The translations under genes were made by a program, and so were the position numbers. The notes below the pieces were generated by a model. The model was not told the DNA's origin and made no database searches. It saw nothing but the letters and a program-made list of their open reading frames with translations. This document shows, piece after piece, positions 41,671 to 50,308 of a DNA stretch of 64,000 nt (position 1 is the stretch's first letter; every line of letters begins with the position of its first letter). The stretch spans positions 3,028,001-3,092,000 of the forward strand of contig JADJBV010000001.1 of the NCBI GenBank assembly GCA_016703535.1, in the 5' to 3' direction. Source of the stretch: Deltaproteobacteria bacterium. GTDB lineage: Bacteria > Myxococcota > Kuafuiibacteriia > Kuafuiibacteriales > Kuafuiibacteriaceae.

Positions 41671-42834
41671 TCAAGGCCCACTTCTTACGACATCGACGAG
41701 CAGCTGGTGCAGCTGCCCGGCGCTCTCGGACCAGGTCGAGATCCCGGCCAGGGCTTGGATGGTCTCGGGGGGCACCGCTGCCGCGGCCAGCTGCTCGGCC
41801 AAGGCCTGGGCCAAGGCCTGCGGTTGCCGAGGCTCGACCAAACGCCCCAGCTCCACACGATGCACCGCCTCGGGGATGCCGCCGACCCGGCTGGCCACCA
41901 CGGGGCGCCCGGCGGCGTGGGCCTCCCTCACCACGTTTGGCAGCCCTTCATCCCAGCTCGGCAGGCACAACAGATCGGCCGCCGCCAAGTATTCGGGCAC
42001 CTCGGCGTGAGGCACCCGGCCCACGACCCGCAAGGCCGGCCCGGCCTGAGCCTGGAGGCGCGCCAACAAGGGGCCGTCGCCCACCAACACCACCTGGGCC
42101 TGGGGACGACGCCTCAGGAGCTCCGGCACCGCGGCCACCAGGTCCGCCGCGCCCTTGTGATCCGCCAGGTGACCCACGTAGAGCACCAACTCCTGTTTGG
42201 CGGTGAAGCCCAGGGCCTCCCGAGCGGCCGCCCGATCCCGGATCCGAAAACGCTCCCGATCGACGCCGTTGTAGATCAGCTGCACCCGACCCGGCTCTAC
42301 GCCCAGGACGATCGCCGCTTCGCCCAACTTCTGGCTGACCACCATCACCCGCTGGGCCCGGGGCAACAGGGCCTGGAGCTGCAGGCGCGCCGGCAGATCT
42401 TCGGGGACCCGGTTCAGATCGCTGCCGTGACACTTCACCACCACCGGCACGCCGAGGGCCTGGCCCAACAACACGCCCGCACAACCATCCGGGTAGGCGT
42501 AGGCCGCCAAGATCACGTCCGGCTTGGGGCGGCGCAAAAAGCTCGGCCAAAGACGAGCCGCCAGGACCCCGGCGTTGAGGCCCGGCAGCCCAGGGATCGC
42601 CAGATACCGGGGGTGCCGAACGGGCAGGCCGCCGATCGCCTCCTCCTTCGGCACGTCTTTGGTCTTGCCCCCAGAGATGCTGCGCCCGAAGCGCCACGGG
42701 ATCACCGCCCAGACCTCGACCTCGTCGTAGGCCGACAAGGCCTGGAACTGCTGCCGATTGAAGGGCGCAAAGCCGGGATCGGCCCGGTTGGGGAACAGGT
42801 TGGTGATCACCAAAACCCGGAGCCGGCGGTCCAC
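41671..42834 (-). CDS. family-4 glycosyltransferase
   Basis: A 387-residue GT-B protein with N-terminal VLVITNLFPN, the KCHGSDLN segment and the C-terminal GT4 motifs YVGHLADHKGAADLV, VGDGPL and LPSWDEGLPNVVREAHAAGR. It probably transfers a sugar in exopolysaccharide or capsule assembly. GTG start with a TAAAGA box 6 bases upstream. It lies 32 bases before the MYXO-CTERM gene and 31 bases after Hsp20 on the same strand. Confidence 0.9.
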   Translation of the reverse strand: MDRRLRVLVITNLFPNRADPGFAPFNRQQFQALSAYDEVEVWAVIPWRFGRSISGGKTKDVPKEEAIGGLPVRHPRYLAIPGLPGLNAGVLAARLWPSFLRRPKPDVILAAYAYPDGCAGVLLGQALGVPVVVKCHGSDLNRVPEDLPARLQLQALLPRAQRVMVVSQKLGEAAIVLGVEPGRVQLIYNGVDRERFRIRDRAAAREALGFTAKQELVLYVGHLADHKGAADLVAAVPELLRRRPQAQVVLVGDGPLLARLQAQAGPALRVVGRVPHAEVPEYLAAADLLCLPSWDEGLPNVVREAHAAGRPVVASRVGGIPEAVHRVELGRLVEPRQPQALAQALAEQLAAAAVPPETIQALAGISTWSESAGQLHQLLVDVVRSGP

Positions 42835-42865
42835 GAGGACTCTTTATCCGGCTCCGGGGCCCGGG

Positions 42866-43306
42866 TCAGCTGATCTTCACGTCGATCGCCTTCGGCTTGG
42901 TGACCGGGCTCTTCGGGAGCCGCACGGTCAACACGCCGTCCTTGTGTTCGGCGATCACCTTGTTCTCATCGACCCCTTCGGGGAGCGTGAAGCTCCGCAT
43001 GAAGTGGCCGTAGAACCGCTCGACCCGGTGATACTTCTCGCCCTTGTCCTCCTTCTCCAGCTTGCGCTCGCCGGTCAGGGTCAGGTGGCCGTGGTCGATG
43101 GCGACCTTCACGTCCTCCTTCTTGAGGCCCGGCAGCTCGGCCTTGATCAGGAACTCTTCGTTGGTCTCTTTGACGTCAACGAGGGGTGCCCAATCGACCG
43201 TGGTCATCATCGTCCCCTTGGCTTCGGGCCGGCTGAGCATCCGATTCCAGCGGTTGCTCATCTCCTCCAGCTCCCGCCAGGGGTCGAAGCGCATCAGGTT
43301 GGTCAT
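42866..43306 (-). CDS. Hsp20 small heat-shock protein
   Basis: A 146-residue protein of the alpha-crystallin family. The start MTNLMRFDPW and the core with AELPGLKKEDVKVAI, GERKLE and GVLTVRLPK are typical. It forms oligomers that hold unfolding proteins. The AGGAGG ribosome site 8 bases upstream decides the start over a longer in-frame option. It lies inside the glycosyltransferase/amidotransferase run, 135 bases behind the asparagine-synthetase-like gene; whether it shares that transcript is unknown. Confidence 0.95.
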   Translation of the reverse strand: MTNLMRFDPWRELEEMSNRWNRMLSRPEAKGTMMTTVDWAPLVDVKETNEEFLIKAELPGLKKEDVKVAIDHGHLTLTGERKLEKEDKGEKYHRVERFYGHFMRSFTLPEGVDENKVIAEHKDGVLTVRLPKSPVTKPKAIDVKIS

Positions 43307-43441
43307 GGCGTCACCCTCCTTCCGCCCAGGTCCTTGGCCCGGTCGGCGCCTCGAGAAGATCGCATCACCCATGCCAGGGGGCCACGGCTGCGCCGACCTC
43401 TCCTCACGTCACGGCCACGCCACCCTGGGCGAGCGCACCGG

Positions 43442-45421
43442 TCACGCCGGGCGGACGCCGAAGTTGGCCGGGTCTGCGGTGGCCGGGACCTCGATCTGGC
43501 CGGGCACCAAAAAGAACTCGATGGCCCGACCCAAACCGACCAAGTGGGTGAACAAGGCGTGGCGCGAAGGATCGCCGGTGCGCTGGAACTCTTCGGCCAG
43601 GGCCCGGACCCCCGCCCGATCGAGGATGTCGTCCGGGAAGTAGTCGGCGTCGGCGAAGCGCAACAAGGCCCGGTGCAGAGCCGGATCCTCTTGCATCATC
43701 TTCTTGGCGTCGCGGAAGGCCCAGCGGGCCGGTTGCCCCCTTTTGCCGGGCATCTTGGCCGCCACCTTGGCCTTCAGGAAGTTGTAGACCTCCCGGCTGA
43801 ACTCGTAGGCCGGTGAGTCGGTGATCCGCCCTTCGGTATAGGCCCAAGGCACGTGGGCCGCCTCGGGGTGGTAGCGGACCAACATCTTTTTGTAGACCCG
43901 CTGCTGAAAACGGAAGCGGCCCGGCACCCGACAGAGGAAGTCGACCAACTCGTCGTCCAAAAACGGCGAACGGCAGGTGCAGAAGTAGCGCTCCATCGTG
44001 AAGCTGGTGAAGGAGCCGCGCCGTTGCCGGACCTCCAGATCCCAGACGTTGCTGAGGGCCAAGGGATCGTCGGCGTCGATGTCGTCAAAGTCCCGAGCGA
44101 AGGCCGGCGCCAGCTCCGCCTCCACGGCCCGGGCGTAGTTCGGGTTGAGCAGCGGCCGCACCGCCGCCGGGTCTTGGAAGTAACGGCGTCGAAAGAGATC
44201 GTCGATCACCTGATCGCGACGCGGCGACAACAACAGGTTGGGGGTCAGGTGGCTGCCGGTCATGGCGTCACCGGCGGCCCCGTTGAGCATGAAGGCCATC
44301 TCCTTTGAGTAGATCGGGTGCCAGATCGGCGAGGCCAGCCCAAAAAACAAGGTCAGGCCTTCAGAGCGCCAGAGGATCCGATCGAGCTGCGCCGAATAAA
44401 AACCACCCACCGCTTGATCGCCGCTCAACCGCCGAAAGACCTGCTCACTTTCGGCCACCAAACGTTCATATTCCGGCTCGATGTAGAGGTGATCGAGGCC
44501 CAGGACTTCTGCAAGTTGTCTTGCATAACGAACGTCGGCGCTTTCTTCGCTGCCGTAGGTGATGGCCCGCAGCGGGCGGCGCGAGGGGTCGATGGAGAGG
44601 GCCACCGCCCGGCTGTCGAGCCCACCCGAGAGGGTCAAGGCGATCTTCCGCTCGCCCCACTGCTTGAGGCAACGTTCGGTCGCGGTCCGGAGCAGCCGCG
44701 CAAATCCCTCGGCGTATTCGTCTTCGCTCAGCTCCGGGCCACCTTCGTTGAAGCGCAGCTTGGCGTAGCGGTGTTGGGTCCGGCCCCGGGCCGAAAGTTC
44801 GACCACCGTGCCAGGGGGCACCAGGTGGATGCCTTCGAGGTAGGTCCGATCGCCCTCCAGCGAACCACCCCGCAACAACCCATAAAAGCCCACGCCGCCG
44901 ACCTTGGAGCGCACCTTGCGCCCGGCGATCACCGCCTTCAGCTCCGAGCCGAAGACATAACGCCCCTGATCTTCGGCGAAGAAGAGCAGCCGGCTGCCGA
45001 GGCGATCGGTGTAGAGCCGGGTCACCCGCTGGGCCCGATCGATCAACACCAGGTTGTAGGCCCCGACCAGCCGCCGCTGAAAGCCGTCGCCAAAGGCCAA
45101 AAACGCGGCCATGGCCAGCTCGGCGTCGTCTTTGCCGTCCAGGATCTGGCCCCGCTCCTTCAGCTCCGGGAGGAGCTCCCGGCCGTTCAAGATCTCGCCG
45201 TCCAAAAACAGCACGTAACGTTCGCTGGGATCCCGAACCGGTTGGGCGGTGTTGGCCTCGACCCCGGGCAAAACGTTGGCGACGGCCAAACCTGGGCCCA
45301 GGTGGCGGCGGTGAAGAAAACGAAAGGCCGGCAGATCCACGGCCCGGATCATCCGGGACAGTGAGGTCTCCAGCGCCTCTTCGTCGGCGCCGGGATCAAA
45401 GAGGCCTACCAGGTTCGGCAC
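43442..45421 (-). CDS. asparagine-synthetase-like protein lacking the glutaminase cysteine
   Basis: A 659-residue protein. The N-terminal region keeps the Ntn-glutaminase fold pattern (YVLFLDGEILNGRELLPEL, TDRLGSRLLFF) but begins MPNLVG, so Cys2, the nucleophile, is absent and glutamine cannot be hydrolysed in the normal way. The synthetase domain is intact in its ATP-binding LSGGLDSRAVAL motif. Such proteins can use free ammonia or catalyse a different amide bond, as in beta-lactam synthetase or lasso-peptide cyclase. No precursor peptide or leader peptidase is visible here. It follows a complete AsnB-type protein by 27 bases. A GCAAG-N4-CTTGC dyad at 44511-44524 forces rare codons. Confidence 0.85.
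   Translation of the reverse strand: MPNLVGLFDPGADEEALETSLSRMIRAVDLPAFRFLHRRHLGPGLAVANVLPGVEANTAQPVRDPSERYVLFLDGEILNGRELLPELKERGQILDGKDDAELAMAAFLAFGDGFQRRLVGAYNLVLIDRAQRVTRLYTDRLGSRLLFFAEDQGRYVFGSELKAVIAGRKVRSKVGGVGFYGLLRGGSLEGDRTYLEGIHLVPPGTVVELSARGRTQHRYAKLRFNEGGPELSEDEYAEGFARLLRTATERCLKQWGERKIALTLSGGLDSRAVALSIDPSRRPLRAITYGSEESADVRYARQLAEVLGLDHLYIEPEYERLVAESEQVFRRLSGDQAVGGFYSAQLDRILWRSEGLTLFFGLASPIWHPIYSKEMAFMLNGAAGDAMTGSHLTPNLLLSPRRDQVIDDLFRRRYFQDPAAVRPLLNPNYARAVEAELAPAFARDFDDIDADDPLALSNVWDLEVRQRRGSFTSFTMERYFCTCRSPFLDDELVDFLCRVPGRFRFQQRVYKKMLVRYHPEAAHVPWAYTEGRITDSPAYEFSREVYNFLKAKVAAKMPGKRGQPARWAFRDAKKMMQEDPALHRALLRFADADYFPDDILDRAGVRALAEEFQRTGDPSRHALFTHLVGLGRAIEFFLVPGQIEVPATADPANFGVRPA
44511..44524. 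repeat. GCAAG-N4-CTTGC dyad 5
   Basis: Exact copy, spacer TTGT, extended to TGCAAG...CTTGCA, in the asparagine-synthetase-like gene. Here the reading frame differs from the other copies and needs the rare codons GCA, AGA and CTT. Confidence 0.7.
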
Positions 45422-45428
45422 GACCCCT

Positions 45429-45457
45429 TGGGTAGCAAGAGTCGAGCGTCAGGCAAA
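45429..45457 (-). promoter_or_regulatory. putative internal promoter
   Basis: On the minus strand: TTTGCC (45457-45452), 17 bases (TTGCCT if 16), TACCCA (45434-45429), then 7 bases to the GTG at 45421. It overlaps the end of the upstream amidotransferase gene. Confidence 0.33.
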
Positions 45458-47281
45458 GTGGCGCTGCCACCAGGCCTCGACGAACAAGAGGAACCAGATG
45501 GTGGAGGAGTAGTCGACGTGGCCGGTCCGGGCGGTCAAGGTCTCGACGGCGTCGGCCCGGATCGGGGCGTAGAACTGGCCCCGGGGGTGTTTGGCCTTGA
45601 GGCCCCGGGCGATGCCGTTGAGGCCGTCGGCGCCCAACCAAAACGAAAGCGGCACCCCAAAGCCCATCTTGGGCCGCTCGAAGAGGGCCTTCGGGACCCG
45701 CCGGCCCAGGTGTTCCTTGAGGGCCACCTTACCGCGCCCACCCCCGAAGCCCTGATCGGGCGGCAAGGTCGCGGCCCACTCCACGAACTGGTGATCGAGG
45801 AGGGGCACTCGGACCTCGAGGGCGTGGGCCATGCTGGCCCGATCCACTTTGGTCAAGATGTCGCCCGGTAGGTAACTCATCAGGTCGACCCACTGGGCCT
45901 TCTGCACTGGACCTTGCCCGGGGGCCTTTCGATAAAGTTCGGCGATGGACCAGGCCGCCGGTCGGTGAAGTTCGGGGCCGAAGAGCTCCCGGATCTCGGG
46001 CGGTGAAAAAAGCGTGATCTCCCGATCGTATTGTTCGGCGAGGGGCATCGACATCCGCTCGAGCCGAGCCCGGCCCCGGACCCTCCGAGGCAAAAGCCGC
46101 GAAACCCGCCCCAACGCGCGGCGGGCCGGCCTCGGCAACTCGGCGTAGCTGTCGAGCTTCTGATAACGCCGATAACCGCCGAAGATCTCGTCGCCACCGT
46201 CCCCCGAAAGCGCCACCGTCACGTGGCGCCGGGCCATGCGACACAAGGCGTAGGTCGGGATCGCGGAAGAGTCGCCGAAGGGTTCGTCGTAGACCTCCAC
46301 CAAACGATCGAGCAAGCCCAAGGCCTCGGAGGAGACGATCTCCACTTGATGCGAGAGGCCCAAGTTGTCGGCGATGGCCCGGGAGTAGTGGGACTCGTCG
46401 AAGCTCGGCACCGGGAAGCCGATGCAAAAGGTCCGGGGGCGCTGGGTGATGTGAGGGTTCTTGGCGAGTGAAGCCGCGACCACCGAAGAGTCGATGCCCC
46501 CCGACAAGAAGGCCCCCAAGGGCACCTCACTCATCAGCTCCAGCTCCACGGTTTCGTCGACCCGGGCGTCGATCTGGGCCTCGATGTCGGTGGCCGTGCC
46601 GGTGCCCAGCTCGGGTGGGGTCCAATACCGGCGCGTCTGCAGTTCGGTGCCGGTGACCACCATCGACGAACCCGGCTCCAGCTGCTTCATGCCCTCGAAG
46701 GCCGCGTAGGGCGCCGGAACGTAGCCGTATTGCACCGCGATCCGCAGGGCCTCGAGGTCCGGCCGCTTGGGCATGGCGGGGTGTTCGAGCAGGGCCTTGG
46801 GTTCGCTGCCGAACAAAAACAACTCTGGGGTGGCGTAGAAGTAGAACGGCTTCACGCCCAGGTGATCCCGGGCGGCAAAAAGTCGCTGCTTGGGCTCGTC
46901 CCAGATCGCGAAGGCGAAGATCCCGCGCAGCCGCTCGACGACCCCATCACCCCAGGCCGAGTAGCCGTGGACCAAGACCTCGGTGTCCGAATGGGTCCGG
47001 AAGACGTAACCTCGCCCTTCGAGCTCCTTCTTCAGGGTTGGATAGTTGTAGATCTCACCGTTGTAGGTGACCCATACCGATCGGTCGGCGTTGGTCATGG
47101 GCTGGAGCCCGTCCGAGAGCCCCACGATCGCCAAACGCCGATGTCCCAGCCCCACTCCGCCCTGGACGTGGGTTCCCCTGGCGTCCGGGCCCCGATGTAC
47201 CAGCCGATCGGTCATGCGATCCAAGGCGGCCCGATCGGGCGCGGCGCCGCGCCGCATGAAGATGCCGGCGATGCCACACAT
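45449..47281 (-). CDS. asnB: glutamine-hydrolysing asparagine synthase / envelope-associated amidotransferase (AsnB type)
   Basis: A 610-residue protein with the active N-terminal MCGIAGIF (Cys2 nucleophile), RGPDARG and NGEIYNY of the glutaminase domain, and the ATP-pyrophosphatase motif LSGGIDSS. It makes an amide from glutamine, ATP and a carboxylate. Family members near exosortase/polysaccharide loci probably amidate sugars or envelope components rather than make asparagine; the glycosyltransferase neighbours favour that reading here. A promoter-like sequence ends 9 bases before the ATG. Divergent from the tandem kinase. Confidence 0.92.
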   Translation of the reverse strand: MCGIAGIFMRRGAAPDRAALDRMTDRLVHRGPDARGTHVQGGVGLGHRRLAIVGLSDGLQPMTNADRSVWVTYNGEIYNYPTLKKELEGRGYVFRTHSDTEVLVHGYSAWGDGVVERLRGIFAFAIWDEPKQRLFAARDHLGVKPFYFYATPELFLFGSEPKALLEHPAMPKRPDLEALRIAVQYGYVPAPYAAFEGMKQLEPGSSMVVTGTELQTRRYWTPPELGTGTATDIEAQIDARVDETVELELMSEVPLGAFLSGGIDSSVVAASLAKNPHITQRPRTFCIGFPVPSFDESHYSRAIADNLGLSHQVEIVSSEALGLLDRLVEVYDEPFGDSSAIPTYALCRMARRHVTVALSGDGGDEIFGGYRRYQKLDSYAELPRPARRALGRVSRLLPRRVRGRARLERMSMPLAEQYDREITLFSPPEIRELFGPELHRPAAWSIAELYRKAPGQGPVQKAQWVDLMSYLPGDILTKVDRASMAHALEVRVPLLDHQFVEWAATLPPDQGFGGGRGKVALKEHLGRRVPKALFERPKMGFGVPLSFWLGADGLNGIARGLKAKHPRGQFYAPIRADAVETLTARTGHVDYSSTIWFLLFVEAWWQRHFA

Positions 47282-47290
47282 TTCGGCCGG

Positions 47291-47319
47291 ACCCTAGACG
47301 TCCCCGGCGATCCTCGCAA
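47291..47319 (-). promoter_or_regulatory. putative promoter of asnB
   Basis: On the minus strand: TTGCGA (47319-47314), 17 bases, TAGGGT (47296-47291), then 9 bases to the ATG at 47281. Confidence 0.4.
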
Positions 47320-47345
47320 GGAAGGCCTCGGCCGCTCGGTGTTTC

Positions 47346-47358
47346 CCAGACCGTCTGG
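47346..47358. promoter_or_regulatory. palindrome, possible operator
   Basis: CCAGAC-C-GTCTGG, a perfect 6-bp inverted repeat around one base, lies in the divergent region between asnB and the tandem kinase, 8 bases from a GCAAG-N4-CTTGC dyad. A regulator site is possible; nothing links it to a specific protein. Confidence 0.3.
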
Positions 47359-47366
47359 TGGGCTCC

Positions 47367-47380
47367 GCAAGGCAACTTGC
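47367..47380. repeat. GCAAG-N4-CTTGC dyad 6
   Basis: Exact copy, spacer GCAA, in the non-coding region between asnB and the tandem kinase. Confidence 0.7.
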
Positions 47381-47485
47381 AACCACGTTGTGCGCGGCAG
47401 TGTGAGTGTGGCGCCCACGGGAACACTCATCCCACGGTCGTCCAAGACCTTGCGAGCGTCCAAAAGCGAGTGCAATGCTGCCGCC

Positions 47486-50308
47486 ATGGCTACGGGAATC
47501 CGAGACAACGCCACTGCGATGGGATCTCAGGCCGAGACGTCTTCCCGTTATCTCGGTCGAATCATCGCGGGACGGTATCGCGTGGATCGGGTGATCAGCG
47601 ACGGCGGGATGGGCGTGGTGTGTGAGGCAACGCAAGTCCCGCTCAACCGAAGAGTCGCGCTGAAGCTGCTTTCGCCCACGCTGCGCATCAGCCGGGACGA
47701 GTTCACTCGCCGCTTCCACTTGGAGGCGGCCACTCTGGCGAGGCTGATCCACCCCAACGTGGTCACCATCCACGACTACGGCCAGACCGAAGATGACGAC
47801 CTCTACCTGACCATGGAGTTCCTGGCCGGTCGCTCCTTGGCCGCGGTGATCGCCGAAGAGGGACCCTTGCCTTGGGTCCGGCTGCTGCAGATCGCGACCC
47901 AGATCTGTCGGGGGCTTCGCGAAGCCCACGCCCTGGGGATCGCGCACCGAGATCTCAAGCCGGCCAACGTGATGATCCTGCCGGGGGACGAGGACGCGCC
48001 CGACCACGTCAAGATCTTGGACTTCGGTTTGGCCAAGTTGCTCAACCCTGACGAACCGCCCCAGACGGATCTGGCCCGGTCCACCGATCCTCGGGAGGTC
48101 ACTTCGCGGATCTATCTCCACGGTTCACCGCGCTACATGTCGCCGGAGCAGATCGTCGGGGGCCCGCTCAATCACCAGACCGACATCTACTCTTTGGGTG
48201 CGGTGTTGTTCACGATGGCGACCGGTGTGCCGCCCTTCGACGGGGCCACGGCGATCGACATCATCCACCAACACGTCAACGCGTTGGTGCCGCCGGTGTC
48301 GGAGATGGGATACCGGCGCAGCTGCCCACCTCAACTCGAGGAGGTGATCCTCCACTGCATGGAGAAAGATCCGGACCGACGCTTCGCCAACGTCAACGAC
48401 GTCTTGGCCCACCTGAAGCGCCTGTTGCAGCGGCTGGGGGGCCCCGAGGCCATGGTCCGGGGCACCAGCTCCACCGATCTCCCCACCGGGCTCCCGACGG
48501 TCCGGCCCCGGGCCCCGGTCAGCCCCGGGCCCCAGTCCCGCTCCAACCTGTTGACCCCCACCGGGCCGATCGAAGGGGTGGACATCATCGCCATCTCGCC
48601 GAACCTGCCCAAGCCACCGCTGTTGGATCCACCGCCCGATCTCAAGGCGGCGCTGAGCGGCCCGCCCGAAAGTTTCGGCCAATATCGCCTGCTCGGGATG
48701 GTCGCCCAAGGCGGGATGGGACGACTTTATCTGGCCGAAAAGCAGGGGGGCCACAAGCGCAGCAAGTTGGTGGCGCTGAAGCGCGTGTTGCCTCACCTCG
48801 CGGGCGATCCAGAGCTCCGGCGGATGTTCCTCACCGAAGCCAAGGTCGCCGCCAGCCTGGAGCACTCGAACATCGTCACCACCTATGAGTTCGGTGAGGT
48901 GCAAGGCCAACCCTTCATCGCCATGGAGTACCTGGCCGGTGAAGATCTGGAGACGGTGTTGTCGACGGTGGCCAGCGGCGGCCGCGGTCGAATGCCGATC
49001 GAGTTCGCGACCAGCGTCGCCCGCAACTGCGCCCGAGGCCTGCACTACGCCCACGAGATGTTGAGCGCCGATGGGAAGTCCGCCGGGGTCGTACACCGGG
49101 ACGTCAACCCTTCGAACATCTTCGTGACCTACGACGGCGAGGTGAAGTTGCTCGACTTCGGCGTCGCCAAGGTCAGGGCGAGGGAGGCCACTCGGGCCGG
49201 AACCTTCAAGGGTAAGTTGGGATATTCCTCGCCCGAACAACTTTCAGGCGCGCCGGTCGATCGGCGGACCGACATTTTCTGCTTGGGGATCGTCTTGTGG
49301 GAGTGTCTCACCGGCACTCAACTCTTCGAAGGTGACTCGGACGCGGGCAAGGTGGAGGCGGTCCGGGCCAAGCGGATTTGGCCACCGAGCGCCCTACGGC
49401 CCCAGATCCCGCGCGACCTGGACGAGGTCTGTTTGCGCGCCCTGGCTCGCAACCCGTCGGAGCGTTACGAGTCCGCCGCCGAGATGGCCGCCGCGTTGGA
49501 GCAGTGTCTGGAGCGCCAGACCAGCGGTACCGAAGACCTGATCGGCAACTGGTTGGTCGATCTGTTCCCGCCCGAGCGGGTGGCGACCAAACAGGCCTTG
49601 GCTTCGGCCGACGCCTCGGACCTCCTCTCGACGATCCAGGCCCAAGAACCGGTGATTTCGGCGCCGCCGCCGCCGCCGCCGCCGACCCGAGACGAGACCC
49701 TGACCACCGACTCCTTGTCTTCGGTGCGTCCGCTCCTGGACGAGCCGGGTTATGAGCGAGGTCCTCGCAACGCCCCGGTCTTGATGGCGGTGGCGGTCGC
49801 CTTGATCTCCTTGGGTTTGGGGGGCGCCTGGCTCTTGTACGGACGTTCATCCCCACCTCCGCCGGCGAGCCCGATGGCCCGGGCCCTGGCCACCGCCGAG
49901 ATCACCTCGGAGCCGCCGGGCGCGATGATCTTCGTGGACGGCGAGCCGACCGGGATGACCACCCCCAACGCGGTGCGCAACTTGCCCACCGATCGGGAGG
50001 TCAAAGTCCGAGTGACTCGGGCCGGTTTTGCGCCTGACGAACGGACCCTCCGCCCCCAGGCGGGCGAGAAGAGTTCCGTAAACTTCACGCTGCGACCGTC
50101 CCAGGGTACGGTGCGCTTCGAAGGTGTGGCCTCGGCCGCTCGAGTCTACGTCGACGACACTTTGGTGAACGTGAAGAGCCCCATCGAACTGCCGATCGGC
50201 AGCCATCAACTGAGAGTGGAGCTCGGCGACGAGTTGATCGAGTCGCGGACCTTCGTCGTCCAGCCCGGCGAGCAGCTCGAACGGGTGAGGAGGAGCGCGG
50301 AGCGATGA
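47486..50308 (+). CDS. tandem Ser/Thr protein kinase with membrane helix and two PEGA domains
   Basis: A 940-residue protein with two complete kinase domains. Kinase 1 (about 30-300): SDGGMGVV loop, VALKLL (Lys60), HRDLKPAN and DFGLAKL. Kinase 2 (about 395-665): AQGGMGRLYLA loop, VALKRVL, HRDVNPSN and DFGVAKV with GKLGYSSPEQ. Both keep all catalytic residues. A Pro-rich linker leads to a membrane helix (about 764-785) and two PEGA domains outside (about 803-935, EPPGAMIFVDGEPTG). One polypeptide with two active kinases could phosphorylate itself in cis. The longer upstream frame is antisense to asnB and was not used. The stop overlaps the next gene by 4 bases. Confidence 0.9.
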   Translation: MATGIRDNATAMGSQAETSSRYLGRIIAGRYRVDRVISDGGMGVVCEATQVPLNRRVALKLLSPTLRISRDEFTRRFHLEAATLARLIHPNVVTIHDYGQTEDDDLYLTMEFLAGRSLAAVIAEEGPLPWVRLLQIATQICRGLREAHALGIAHRDLKPANVMILPGDEDAPDHVKILDFGLAKLLNPDEPPQTDLARSTDPREVTSRIYLHGSPRYMSPEQIVGGPLNHQTDIYSLGAVLFTMATGVPPFDGATAIDIIHQHVNALVPPVSEMGYRRSCPPQLEEVILHCMEKDPDRRFANVNDVLAHLKRLLQRLGGPEAMVRGTSSTDLPTGLPTVRPRAPVSPGPQSRSNLLTPTGPIEGVDIIAISPNLPKPPLLDPPPDLKAALSGPPESFGQYRLLGMVAQGGMGRLYLAEKQGGHKRSKLVALKRVLPHLAGDPELRRMFLTEAKVAASLEHSNIVTTYEFGEVQGQPFIAMEYLAGEDLETVLSTVASGGRGRMPIEFATSVARNCARGLHYAHEMLSADGKSAGVVHRDVNPSNIFVTYDGEVKLLDFGVAKVRAREATRAGTFKGKLGYSSPEQLSGAPVDRRTDIFCLGIVLWECLTGTQLFEGDSDAGKVEAVRAKRIWPPSALRPQIPRDLDEVCLRALARNPSERYESAAEMAAALEQCLERQTSGTEDLIGNWLVDLFPPERVATKQALASADASDLLSTIQAQEPVISAPPPPPPPTRDETLTTDSLSSVRPLLDEPGYERGPRNAPVLMAVAVALISLGLGGAWLLYGRSSPPPPASPMARALATAEITSEPPGAMIFVDGEPTGMTTPNAVRNLPTDREVKVRVTRAGFAPDERTLRPQAGEKSSVNFTLRPSQGTVRFEGVASAARVYVDDTLVNVKSPIELPIGSHQLRVELGDELIESRTFVVQPGEQLERVRRSAER

